From CAYSND01 sp964642235 (lineage in GTDB: Bacteria > Bacteroidota > Bacteroidia > Bacteroidales > UBA932), in NCBI GenBank assembly GCA_964642235.1, contig CAZXOP010000013.1, positions 1-25,455 on the forward strand: a DNA stretch of 25,455 nt. Direction: 5' to 3'. Below are positions 17,392 through 24,275 of this stretch, piece after piece. The notes beneath the pieces were generated by a model. It did no database searches. It was given only the letters and a program-made list of their open reading frames with translations, and had not been told where the DNA came from. The position numbers were made by a program, and so were the translations under genes. The number at the start of each line of letters is the position of its first letter. The first letter of the stretch is position 1.

Positions 17392-18468
17392 ATGGAAAAT
17401 TTACATTATATACTTACACCTATTGTGGCTCTTGCCATTACGATTTGCTTGATGCCATTAGTTAGGAAAGCAGCTCTCTTTTTGGATTTGGTGGATAAGC
17501 CAAATGCTCGAAAAGTACACACCACCCCTGTCCCTTTAGTTGGCGGAATAATGGTTTGGATAGCCTCCTTTACGGCATTCCTTATTTTTAATCACGACTG
17601 GAAAGCCATGGATCAGATTATGGTGATATTGGTGGGCTCTTCTATTATCCTTATTATGGGGGTGTTAGATGATAAATTTGATATTAAAGCATATATTAAA
17701 CTTGTGATACAGTTAGGATTAGCCTATTATGCTTTTGCTAAAGGGATTCGCATAGATTCTTTCTATGGCATCTTTGGAATTTATGAAATTCCGATTTTCT
17801 TACAATATATCCTAACATTATCTGTTATAGCCGGAGTAATAAACGCATTTAATCTAATGGACGGAATAGATGGATTGGCTGCCGGAATATCTATTGTGGC
17901 TCTATCAGTTTTAACCTATCTTGCAGTAATTACTAATAATTACTTTATTATCTTCTTATTTATTGCTCTAATAGGGTCATTAATAGGGTTCCTATTCTAC
18001 AATTTTAGCAAAAAGCGGAAAGTCTTTATGGGGGATGCTGGCTCTCTTTTCTTAGGTTTTATCATAATAGTCTCATCCATTATGATGCTCCAATCTTCGG
18101 TCAGTATAGGGAACCAAACTAAGGTATTGGCAATAATAATAAGTGTATTGGCACTCCCCGTTTTTGACTCCATCCGTGTTTATAGAAAGAGACTGAAAAG
18201 GGGATATAGCCCATTCAGAGCCGACAAAACTCATATTCATCACTTGGTATTGAAACTCGGTTTAAAGCATAAATATGCAACACTCCTAATAATATTGCTC
18301 GCTGTCGGCATTGTTATTACTAATATAGTATTCGAAGACTTCATGGGACTCACATTCTCCATCCTCGCCATGATTTTCATCTTCGGCTCCGCCTCCTTCC
18401 TCCTCAACCTCAATCAAAATATCACTGAGTGGAAAGAAAAAATTAAAATCATGGAGAATAGGGAGTAG
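17392..18468 (+). CDS. WecA/TagO-like undecaprenyl-phosphate sugar-1-phosphate transferase
   Basis: A 358-residue polytopic protein of the polyprenyl-phosphate N-acetylhexosamine-1-phosphate transferase family, about 10-11 membrane segments. Family motifs in order: 'DKPNARKVHTTPVPLVGG' (35-52), 'VLDDKFD' with catalytic D93/D94, 'NLMDGIDGLAAG' (D157, D160), 'FMGDAGS' (D215) and the His motif 'HIHH' (281-284). It would start the repeat unit by moving a HexNAc-1-phosphate from a UDP-sugar to undecaprenyl phosphate. It is the last gene of the operon, 5 nt after the DUF1972 transferase. I see no clear terminator behind it. GlcNAc is likely but not proven. Confidence 0.92.
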   Translation: MENLHYILTPIVALAITICLMPLVRKAALFLDLVDKPNARKVHTTPVPLVGGIMVWIASFTAFLIFNHDWKAMDQIMVILVGSSIILIMGVLDDKFDIKAYIKLVIQLGLAYYAFAKGIRIDSFYGIFGIYEIPIFLQYILTLSVIAGVINAFNLMDGIDGLAAGISIVALSVLTYLAVITNNYFIIFLFIALIGSLIGFLFYNFSKKRKVFMGDAGSLFLGFIIIVSSIMMLQSSVSIGNQTKVLAIIISVLALPVFDSIRVYRKRLKRGYSPFRADKTHIHHLVLKLGLKHKYATLLIILLAVGIVITNIVFEDFMGLTFSILAMIFIFGSASFLLNLNQNITEWKEKIKIMENRE

Positions 18469-18472
18469 TTTG

Positions 18473-18531
18473 AGCCGCTTTTACCTTGTTTATGCTTGGA
18501 ATTTCGGAAAATTAAGCCGATTTTTACCTTG
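18473..18531 (+). repeat. Short direct repeat behind the operon
   Basis: AGCCGCTTTTACCTTG (18473-18488) recurs about 42 nt later as AGCCGATTTTTACCTTG (18515-18531), differing by one substitution and one extra T. It lies between the wecA-like gene and the ATPase. No hairpin with a T run is visible here, so it is not a terminator. Confidence 0.5.
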
Positions 18532-18587
18532 GAAAAATGGAAAATATCTATTTGGCCCGCATATCCTCTCCCTTGAAAAAAGAATGA

Positions 18588-18632
18588 AATCGCTAAATAT
18601 TATAATATTTGGCGATTATAATCACTAAATAT
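18588..18632. repeat. Three alternating copies of a 13-nt element
   Basis: AATCGCTAAATAT (18588-18600) is followed by its inverted copy ATATTTGGCGATT (18605-18617) and a further direct copy AATCACTAAATAT (18620-18632), with 4-nt and 2-nt spacers. Copies 1 and 2 make a 30-bp palindrome broken only by one T-G pair; copies 2 and 3 make a second, imperfect one. Both sit just upstream of the ATPase -7 box, where an operator would be expected. Confidence 0.85.
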
Positions 18633-18643
18633 CATTATTTTGC

Positions 18644-18651
18644 TATCTTTG
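18644..18651 (+). promoter_or_regulatory. -7 promoter box of the ATPase gene
   Basis: TATCTTTG matches the Bacteroidota -7 consensus TAnnTTTG. Transcription would begin only a few bases before ATG 18663, so the leader is very short. No exact TTTG sits at the -33 distance; the alternating repeat occupies that area. This position argues against the in-frame TTG 18609 as start. Confidence 0.6.
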
Positions 18652-18662
18652 CAAAAAAAAGA

Positions 18663-19784
18663 ATGATCAAAAGAGCATTATCACAGTTGATAGCTTCACG
18701 CACAGGCAAGGGTAAAGTCATAATTTTGTTAGGTGCGAGGCAAGTAGGTAAAACTACTTTGCTGAAGCAGTTGTATGCAGGCAGTCCCAATACACTTTGG
18801 CTAAATGCAGATGAGCTACATGTACGGACTATGTTTGAAAATGTGTCAGTGGAACGACTTAAGACACTTTTCGAGCAAAATAAGACAGTAATCATTGACG
18901 AGGCACAGCGCATTGAAAATATCGGCTTGAAAATGAAATTAATTACCGATAATCTCACCGATATTCAACTAATAGCCACAGGTAGCTCTTCATTTGACTT
19001 GGCAAATAAGATCAATGAGCCATTGACAGGGCGGAAATGGGAATTTGAACTTTACCCACTCTCATTTGCAGAGATGGTGGCACACCATGGTCGCTTTGAG
19101 GAGATAAAACACCTCCCTATTCGGTTGGTTTATGGTTATTATCCCGATGTGGTAACAAGTCAGGGACTCGAACGTCAAACACTTAATCAAATCACCGAAA
19201 GTTATCTTTACAAAGATGTTTTAGAATGGGAGCGAGTTAAAAAGCCGGATAAATTAGTCAAGTTATTACAAGCTCTTGCTTATCAAGTGGGAAGCGAAGT
19301 ATCGAGCAACGAATTGAGTCAGATGGTTGAAATAGATAAGGGTACGGTGGAGAAATATATTGTTCTGCTCGAACAGTCTAAGGTGATTTTCAGGCTCTCC
19401 TCGTTCAGTAGGAATTTGCGTAACGAATTAAAATCAGCACGCAAAATCTATTTTCATGATAACGGAGTGCGCAACTCTTTGATTAATAATTTTCAACCCA
19501 TTGAGTTGAGAGATGATATTGGAAAGTTGTGGGAAAATTTCTTGATAAGTGAGCGGATGAAATACCTGCATTATAACGAAATATACCGTAATAAATGGTT
19601 TTGGCGTACCACTGCACAACAAGAAATTGATTATATAGAGGAGGGGGATGGCTCATTAACAGCATTTGAGTTTAAGTGGAGTAAATGGAAGCAACCAAAA
19701 ATGCCTATTACTTTCTCTAAAGCCTATCAACATACCACATTGGAGGTAATAACTCCTGATAATTTTGATGAGTTTCTGAGCTAA
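18663..19784 (+). CDS. AAA ATPase with DUF4143 C-terminal domain
   Basis: A 373-residue ATPase of the AAA_14/DUF4143 type, widespread and often scattered in Bacteroidota genomes, with unsettled function. It has Walker A 'GARQVGKTT' (24-32, K30), Walker B 'TVIIDEAQRI' and sensor 'LIATGSSSFDL'. The C-terminal half has a winged-helix-like stretch ('NELSQMVEIDKGTVEKYIVLLEQS') and a nuclease-like end ('QEIDYIEEGD' then 'AFEFKWSK', an E/D...ExK pattern). ATG 18663 is chosen over TTG 18609 because the -7 box lies between them. The gene stands alone; nothing links it to the polysaccharide locus. It faces the AI-2E-family gene tail to tail with 28 nt between. Confidence 0.88.
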   Translation: MIKRALSQLIASRTGKGKVIILLGARQVGKTTLLKQLYAGSPNTLWLNADELHVRTMFENVSVERLKTLFEQNKTVIIDEAQRIENIGLKMKLITDNLTDIQLIATGSSSFDLANKINEPLTGRKWEFELYPLSFAEMVAHHGRFEEIKHLPIRLVYGYYPDVVTSQGLERQTLNQITESYLYKDVLEWERVKKPDKLVKLLQALAYQVGSEVSSNELSQMVEIDKGTVEKYIVLLEQSKVIFRLSSFSRNLRNELKSARKIYFHDNGVRNSLINNFQPIELRDDIGKLWENFLISERMKYLHYNEIYRNKWFWRTTAQQEIDYIEEGDGSLTAFEFKWSKWKQPKMPITFSKAYQHTTLEVITPDNFDEFLS

Positions 19785-19793
19785 TTTGGTTAG

Positions 19794-19805
19794 GTCAGCA
19801 CTGAC
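19794..19805. repeat. Small inverted repeat between convergent genes
   Basis: GTCAG and CTGAC flank a 2-nt CA centre in the 28-nt gap between two convergent genes. It could form a small hairpin, but no T run follows on either strand, so a terminator is not supported. Confidence 0.4.
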
Positions 19806-19812
19806 AGCTCCC

Positions 19813-20958
19813 TTACTCCACGACATTGTCTTGGGGGGAGGGGGTTTCTTTGATGTTGCGGGTGAGTTTTTGGACTATTTTGAAATGGGAGAGGAACTCT
19901 TTGGCGATGACACGGAGGGCGGTGTAGGCTGGGATGGCTATTAACATTCCGATTACGCCACCAATGTGGGCAGCCATTAGAATTACTATAAAAATCTCAA
20001 GTGGATGTGCCTTAACGCTATTGGAGTAGATGTAAGGCTGGAAAATATAGTTATCTATAAACTGTGTTATCATACAGATACTTAATATCAGTACTATATA
20101 AAGCAGGATGGGGGTCTCTACTCCGCCATTGGCATAATGCATAACAAGTCCCATAAGAATAGCTAAAAGGTTTCCACAGAATGGACCTACATAAGGGATT
20201 ATATTAAGAACCCCTGTAATCATACCTATAACTAAAGCGAGCGAGAAAGGCATCTTTACGATTAGACAGAGAGCAGTGGTATTTATGGTAGCTATAAGGA
20301 GACTCTCTATCGTTATGCCTAAGAAGTATCTGGAAATAAGATTACCTATGGAGTTATTAGCCCTCTTTATTTTATCTTCATACTTATCGGGTACAAATGC
20401 TAAAATCATCTTTAGAAAGAGTCCGTCATCATTAAGGAAGAAAAATGATATAAAGATTATAGAGAAGAGACCAACGCCAAGATTGATTACAGTTGAAGCT
20501 ACAGAGCTAATAGCAGTCGTAATGGTAGAGAGGCTGACTTTCTCTTGAAAATAAGAAAGTAGATGCATCTCTATCCTAAAAGAGTCTCCAAGGGCTGGGA
20601 AGGTATTCACAAGGAAGTCATTAAACTCATTAAGGGGTCCCTCCATAAAAACCCCTATTCTATTAATATCCAAGGAGCCTATCTTTGAGATTATCTCACC
20701 TATAAAAGGGGTGATTAAAAGGAAAATGGAAAAAAGAGCGCCAAAAATAGTGATTAAAGAGATTAAAGCGGCTGCCCATGAGGGCATAGTACATTTCCCA
20801 AAATGAATTTTTTTAAGACACCTCATTAAAGGCTTAGAAATCATCGCAAGAACAGCTGCGATAAGTATGTATGATAGAACAGATCTGAAATACCAAAATA
20901 GAAAAATTATCACCGCCGATACGACAGCTATAATAATATACCTTGCTAATTTATTCAT
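19813..20958 (-). CDS. AI-2E/PerM family transporter-like membrane protein
   Basis: A 381-residue polytopic protein of the AI-2E transporter (YdiK/PerM/TqsA) family, with about 8 membrane segments. It opens with paired hydrophobic segments at about 7-40. Family features include 'FLNDDGLFLKMILAFVPDKYEDKI' in the middle and, near the C-terminus, 'GMITGVLNIIPYVGPFCGN' and 'HIGGVIGMLIAIPAYTALRVI'. The family includes quorum-signal exporters and Na+/H+ antiporters, so the substrate cannot be given. It has its own strong promoter and a GAGGAG purine run 14 nt before the ATG, divergent from the S46 peptidase gene. Confidence 0.88.
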   Translation of the reverse strand: MNKLARYIIIAVVSAVIIFLFWYFRSVLSYILIAAVLAMISKPLMRCLKKIHFGKCTMPSWAAALISLITIFGALFSIFLLITPFIGEIISKIGSLDINRIGVFMEGPLNEFNDFLVNTFPALGDSFRIEMHLLSYFQEKVSLSTITTAISSVASTVINLGVGLFSIIFISFFFLNDDGLFLKMILAFVPDKYEDKIKRANNSIGNLISRYFLGITIESLLIATINTTALCLIVKMPFSLALVIGMITGVLNIIPYVGPFCGNLLAILMGLVMHYANGGVETPILLYIVLILSICMITQFIDNYIFQPYIYSNSVKAHPLEIFIVILMAAHIGGVIGMLIAIPAYTALRVIAKEFLSHFKIVQKLTRNIKETPSPQDNVVE

Positions 20959-20977
20959 TGTTTCTTTTTTTACTCCT

Positions 20978-21008
20978 CAAAAGTAGTTATTTTTGTAATC
21001 GTTACAAA
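20978..21008 (-). promoter_or_regulatory. Promoter of the AI-2E family gene
   Basis: On the minus strand, TTTG (21008-21005) and TACTTTTG (20985-20978) are separated by exactly 19 nt, a full Bacteroidota -33/-7 promoter. The -33 box and most of the spacer lie in the shared palindrome. Confidence 0.75.
20988..20995 (+). promoter_or_regulatory. -7 promoter box of the S46 peptidase gene
   Basis: TATTTTTG matches TAnnTTTG, 24 nt before ATG 21020. It forms the left end of the palindrome and overlaps the spacer of the opposing promoter, so the two polymerases would compete. The -33 side is only T-rich. Confidence 0.6.
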
Positions 21009-21012
21009 AATA
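20988..21012. promoter_or_regulatory. 25-bp perfect palindrome over divergent promoters (possible operator)
   Basis: Two 11-bp arms, TATTTTTGTAA and TTACAAAAATA, are exact reverse complements around a TCG centre. Each arm also contains a TAnnTTTG box on its own strand. The inner GTAA-TCG-TTAC core looks like a site for a dimeric regulator, but no regulator gene is next to it. Confidence 0.7.
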
Positions 21013-21019
21013 TAAAATT

Positions 21020-22969
21020 ATGAAGCGTCTTTGGTTATCCTTTTTATTAGCTCTAATCTCACTCTCTCTCGTAGCTGACGAGGGGATGTGGCTCCCTTCA
21101 CTTATCTCTAAGCGCATAGTAGATATGCAGCAGAAGGGTTTTAAACTCAATGCTGAAGATATTTACAGTGTCAATCAAGCTTCGCTTAAAGATGCTGTGG
21201 TTCTCTTCGGAGGTGGGTGTACAGGGGAACTTATTTCAGGTAAGGGACTCCTTTTAACAAACCATCATTGTGGTTACAGCAGAATTCAGAAACATAGCTC
21301 GGTGGAACATGACTATCTTAAAGATGGTTTTTGGGCAATGAATATGAAAGAGGAACTCCCGAATCCGGGTCTTACCGTTAGTTTCTTAGATAGAATGGAA
21401 GATGTTACGGATCAGGTTCTTTCGGGGAGGGACCCCAAGGAGATAGCCAAGGAGGCTACCGATAAAGATAAAGGACTTGAAGCAAGTGTGGAGGCTCTCT
21501 ATTATGGGAACCAATACTTCCTTTTCGTCTTCAGAGTCTTTTCAGATATTCGTTTAGTGGGGGCACCCCCCTCTTCCATAGGGAAGTTTGGAGGGGATAC
21601 CGATAACTGGATGTGGCCCCGTCACACAGGGGACTTCTCCCTCTTTAGAGTCTATGCAGATAAAAACAATAATCCTGCCCCATATAGTCCTGACAATATT
21701 CCTTATACACCCAAGAAGTTCTTCAAAATCTCCACAAAAGGGGTAAAAGAGGGGGACTTTACCTTTATCTACGGGTTCCCCGGGAGTACCAGAGAGTATA
21801 TCACCTCTGAGGCAGTAAAATTTATTGTCGAGAGATCAAATCCCCACAAGATAATGCTCCGCACTCATAGATTGAATGCGCAGAGAGAATTTATGTCTAA
21901 AGATCAGAAGATTAGGATTATGTATTCCTCTAAAAATGCAAATGTCTCCAATGCATGGAAAAAATGGCAAGGGGAGTTAAAAGGGGTTTTAAAGAACAAT
22001 ACGATTCAAAGGAAGCAAGAGTATGAAGTGAAGTTTGAGGAGTGGGCAAAAGGGGGGAAATACGAAGGGGTCGTACCTAAAATCAATGCACTTTATACTG
22101 TATTGTCTGACTATGCCTTTGCACTCGATTATTATAGAGAGGCTATTGCAGCAATAGAGTACCCTGCTTTTATAATGGGTGGGAAGAAAAACGAGGAGGC
22201 TTTCTATAAAGATTATTATCAACCTATAGATAAACAATGTTTTATATCTCTTGTTAAAGAGTATGTGGCAAATGTCCCGGAGGCATTTAGACCCCCTTAT
22301 GCTTCAGAGAAGATTAATCAGTATGGCTCTGTTGAGGGGTGGGCAGATGTGGTGTTTAGCAATGAAGCTGCTGCCTTAGAGTTTGCACAGACATTCTCTA
22401 ATTACAATAAGGAGAATATACTCCCTGTCTATAATAAACTGAATGAGCTGATAACTCTCCTCTATAAAGATTATATGAAGGGACAGATGGAGTTTGAAAA
22501 ACATAAGGAGTTTTACCCAGATGCTAATCTTACCCTAAGAGTGGCTTATGGAAAAGTAGCAGGTTATACCCCTGCTGATGGGGTCTATTACTACCCTTCA
22601 TCTACCATAGAGGGGATTATGCAGAAAGATAATCCGGAGATTTTTGATTATGATATCCCACAGAAACTCAGAGATATCTATGCTAAGAAAGATTATGGGA
22701 GATGGGCAGTTAATGGTACTATCCCTGTCTGCTTTATAGCCACAAATCATACCACAGGGGGAAATTCAGGAAGCCCTATAATAAATGGAGATGGGAATTT
22801 AATAGGAATTAATTTTGACAGAGTTTGGGAAGGGACCATGAGTGATATTCAGTTCGACCCGGAGATCTGCCGAAACATCTCCCTCGATGTCAGATATGTA
22901 CTCTTTATTATTGATAGACTTGCAGGGGCCACCTGGCTCTTTAATGAGATGGTCTTTGTGAGTAAATAG
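21020..22969 (+). CDS. S46 family dipeptidyl-peptidase, DPP11 type (Asp/Glu-specific)
   Basis: A secreted or periplasmic serine peptidase that removes dipeptides from the N-terminus of peptides. It has a signal peptide with likely cleavage after Ala19 ('SLVA-DEGMW'). The S46 triad is His83 in 'LLTNHHCGY', the probable Asp205 in 'WPRHTGDFS' and Ser583 in 'TTGGNSGSP'. Arg601, 18 residues after the Ser ('GINFDRVWEG'), stands where DPP11 has the Arg that selects Asp/Glu at P1, while DPP7 has Gly ('FDG'). At 649 residues it is about 70 shorter than the P. gingivalis enzyme (recalled as about 720), mainly in the regions after residue 130 and between the catalytic Asp and Ser. It suggests growth on peptides. 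It is transcribed divergently from the AI-2E-family gene and is followed by a long non-coding region. Confidence 0.93.
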   Translation: MKRLWLSFLLALISLSLVADEGMWLPSLISKRIVDMQQKGFKLNAEDIYSVNQASLKDAVVLFGGGCTGELISGKGLLLTNHHCGYSRIQKHSSVEHDYLKDGFWAMNMKEELPNPGLTVSFLDRMEDVTDQVLSGRDPKEIAKEATDKDKGLEASVEALYYGNQYFLFVFRVFSDIRLVGAPPSSIGKFGGDTDNWMWPRHTGDFSLFRVYADKNNNPAPYSPDNIPYTPKKFFKISTKGVKEGDFTFIYGFPGSTREYITSEAVKFIVERSNPHKIMLRTHRLNAQREFMSKDQKIRIMYSSKNANVSNAWKKWQGELKGVLKNNTIQRKQEYEVKFEEWAKGGKYEGVVPKINALYTVLSDYAFALDYYREAIAAIEYPAFIMGGKKNEEAFYKDYYQPIDKQCFISLVKEYVANVPEAFRPPYASEKINQYGSVEGWADVVFSNEAAALEFAQTFSNYNKENILPVYNKLNELITLLYKDYMKGQMEFEKHKEFYPDANLTLRVAYGKVAGYTPADGVYYYPSSTIEGIMQKDNPEIFDYDIPQKLRDIYAKKDYGRWAVNGTIPVCFIATNHTTGGNSGSPIINGDGNLIGINFDRVWEGTMSDIQFDPEICRNISLDVRYVLFIIDRLAGATWLFNEMVFVSK

Positions 22970-23274
22970 GCCCAGATTGCGGGTCAAGCCTTCAATCCTA
23001 GATATAAATGATTTATTGATTTACAAGGGGCAACGGCAATTTTACGTTGGGTGATTCTGGAAGCTATGGAGTGTGAAACTCACATTTCATATTATCTTGA
23101 CTATCAGGAAGATGTGTTAGCATCGCTCAGAATCTCATGCCAAGTCGTAATAGACTAGCCCCACTCACCGATTATAATCGCCACTATCTTAGCAGAGAAT
23201 CCTCGCTGTATGCGTTCTATGTGCAAACCTCCTCATGAGAATACCCCCCCCCGAAACCTTTCGAGACATTTTAT

Positions 23275-23296
23275 TCTCGCGTAAGTTTCAGCGAGA
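23275..23296. repeat. Small hairpin TCTCGC / GCGAGA
   Basis: A 6-bp stem around a 10-nt loop, 16 nt before the first AGGTGTGACCC copy. By itself it is weak; it is listed because it belongs to the chain of structures in this region. Confidence 0.5.
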
Positions 23297-23311
23297 GTAC
23301 TATGCCACAAG

Positions 23312-23454
23312 GGAGGTGTGACCCAGCACTTTTTTAATACACGTCTATAATACTCTGTTATGCAGAGGCTTACTAATGGAATCCTAAAACCCGTAGGGTC
23401 ACACCTCCTCACTAAATAGCCATAAAACGCACATTTACCCCATAGGTGTGACCC
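23312..23454. repeat. Three copies of AGGTGTGACCC, the middle one inverted
   Basis: GGAGGTGTGACCC (23312-23324) is matched exactly by the inverted GGGTCACACCTCC (23396-23408), a 13-bp stem. A third copy, AGGTGTGACCC (23444-23454), can pair with the same middle copy over 11 bp. The two stems exclude each other, as in a switch, though inverted ends of a lost mobile element would look alike. Confidence 0.8.
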
Positions 23455-23562
23455 TGGCCAAAATCGAATAAGGTCATTAACTAATTGTATTTAAGTGTGT
23501 TAGTTTTATTTTTCTCAAATCAGCTAGTTCCCACCTCCCCCTATTCCGTACATGTTGAGTCC

Positions 23563-23617
23563 TCAGACGGTAAATAACTTTTGCCTAATGGAAGGCAAAA
23601 AAGTTATTATCGTCTGA
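23563..23617. repeat. Long hairpin, about 22 bp
   Basis: The arms run from TCAGACG (23563) to CGTCTGA (23617). Inside are 6 bp (AATAAC with GTTATT) and 8 bp (TTTTGCCT with AGGCAAAA), separated by a 2-nt bulge, around a 6-nt loop. No T run follows directly, so a terminator is not supported. Confidence 0.85.
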
Positions 23618-23706
23618 GTGTCTGCTAACTTTTTCATGAAAAGGACTCTACAGAGCTATGCCTGTGCAAAAGCTGACATGTATTCTGGGTTTAGGGCTGC
23701 AAAATA

Positions 23707-23756
23707 TTAAAACCATAATAACTTTGGGAGGCAGGAAAAGTTATTTACGGTTTTAA
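23707..23756. repeat. Long hairpin sharing AATAACTTT with the one before
   Basis: TTAAAACC pairs with GGTTTTAA; after a mismatch and a bulge, TAACTTT continues with AAAAGTTA, for about 18 pairs in all. The loop is about 11 nt and contains GGGAGGCAGG. A TAACTTTG box at 23719-23726 lies within the 5' arm, so it could also read as a -7 promoter box, but no -33 box fits. Confidence 0.8.
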
Positions 23757-23775
23757 CATTTCATAAAGATATGGT

Positions 23776-23818
23776 ATTAAAATCCCCGAAAAGTTTGATG
23801 CTTTTCGGTAGGTTTAAT
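23776..23818. repeat. Third long hairpin in the series
   Basis: ATTAAA pairs with TTTAAT at the base, CC with GG in the middle, and CCGAAAAG with CTTTTCGG at the top, around a 7-nt loop TTTGATG. Two 2-nt unpaired positions face each other between stems. Confidence 0.8.
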
Positions 23819-23821
23819 CTT

Positions 23822-23878
23822 CTTCTATCGGGAGGCAATTGGTAGTGACGACATCTGCAGGGTGATCGCTGATAGAAG
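23822..23878. repeat. Fourth inverted repeat, long loop
   Basis: CTTCTATC (23822-23829) pairs exactly with GATAGAAG (23871-23878) around 41 nt. The loop begins with GGGAGGCA, as in the second hairpin's loop (GGGAGGCAGG), and ends with GGGTGATCGC, close to GGGTGATGCG of the tandem repeats downstream. Confidence 0.65.
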
Positions 23879-23884
23879 TGCTTT

Positions 23885-24190
23885 TGGATAGGTTTAGGTT
23901 GCAGATGTGGTGGATGGTTGGAAATGATGACCCAGGTTGCAGAGCATGTGCCATACAGAGGCTTCTAGAGGTGGAGGCTTGTAACGTGACGCAGGGTTTT
24001 GGTGGAAATTGCGGAAATGGTGTGGCAGATTACAGAGAGGTGCCTCTGGAGAGGTTTGTAGAGATGATGGCTTGAAACCTGGGTAGTGGAAAGAGGGAGG
24101 TTGTTTGTGGATGGTGCCCCAGGTTGCTGACGATAGCCTCTAGAGAGGCTTGTTGAGGGTGATGCGTGAAACCTGGGTGGTGTTTCAGGA
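23885..24190. repeat. Diverged tandem repeats with nested inverted arms
   Basis: About three units of 80-100 nt can be aligned. The best pair is about 24041-24088 and 24136-24182, sharing GCCTCT-GAGAGG, TTGT, GAG, TGATG and TGAAACCTGGGT. CCCAGGTTGC occurs at 23931-23940 and 24118-24127, and its partner AAACCTGGGT at 24075-24084 and 24169-24178, so each CCCAGGTT can close on an AACCTGGG. Inside the last unit AGCCTC pairs with GAGGCT around TAGA (24135-24150); the second unit keeps the same small hairpin (CCTC, TGGA, GAGG). Confidence 0.75.
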
Positions 24191-24275
24191 ACTTGGTGAG
24201 CGAAGAGTCGAACCTTCCGTACTCTGTAAGCATATCCTATTTAGGGGTTGAGATTACAATGACATCTAGGAATAA

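Larger units (their letters stand above)
22970..24275. other. 1.3-kb gene-free region rich in inverted and tandem repeats
   Basis: No open frame here looks like a real gene; the two longest (23878-24075 plus, 24030-24233 minus) are composed of repeat-derived residues. The left part (22970-23250) has one 48-codon open stretch with no start (23015-23158 region) and a perfect 12-bp palindrome CGATTATAATCG at 23169-23180. The middle (23250-23460) has a run of nine C (23244-23252) and inverted copies of AGGTGTGACCC. The right part (23560-24230) is a chain of hairpins and diverged repeats, rich in G and poor in C on the plus strand from about 23880. No TAnnTTTG box sits outside the hairpins. Candidates are a large structured RNA or the remains of a mobile element; I cannot decide. 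Confidence 0.6.

Noticed and set aside
19794..19805. Terminator between the convergent ATPase and AI-2E-family genes
   Set aside because: Only 5 bp of stem and no T run on either strand.
23878..24075. 65-residue plus-strand ORF in the repeat region
   Set aside because: Made of repeat-derived sequence, no domain, and composition unlike neighbouring genes; the repeats explain it.
24030..24233. 67-residue minus-strand ORF with 'HHPGFTHHPQQ'
   Set aside because: The similar peptide blocks come from the tandem DNA repeats; there is no promoter or recognisable domain. Kept only as the alternative to a structured RNA.
22970..24275. CRISPR array
   Set aside because: Repeats are few, diverged and not evenly spaced, and no cas gene is present.
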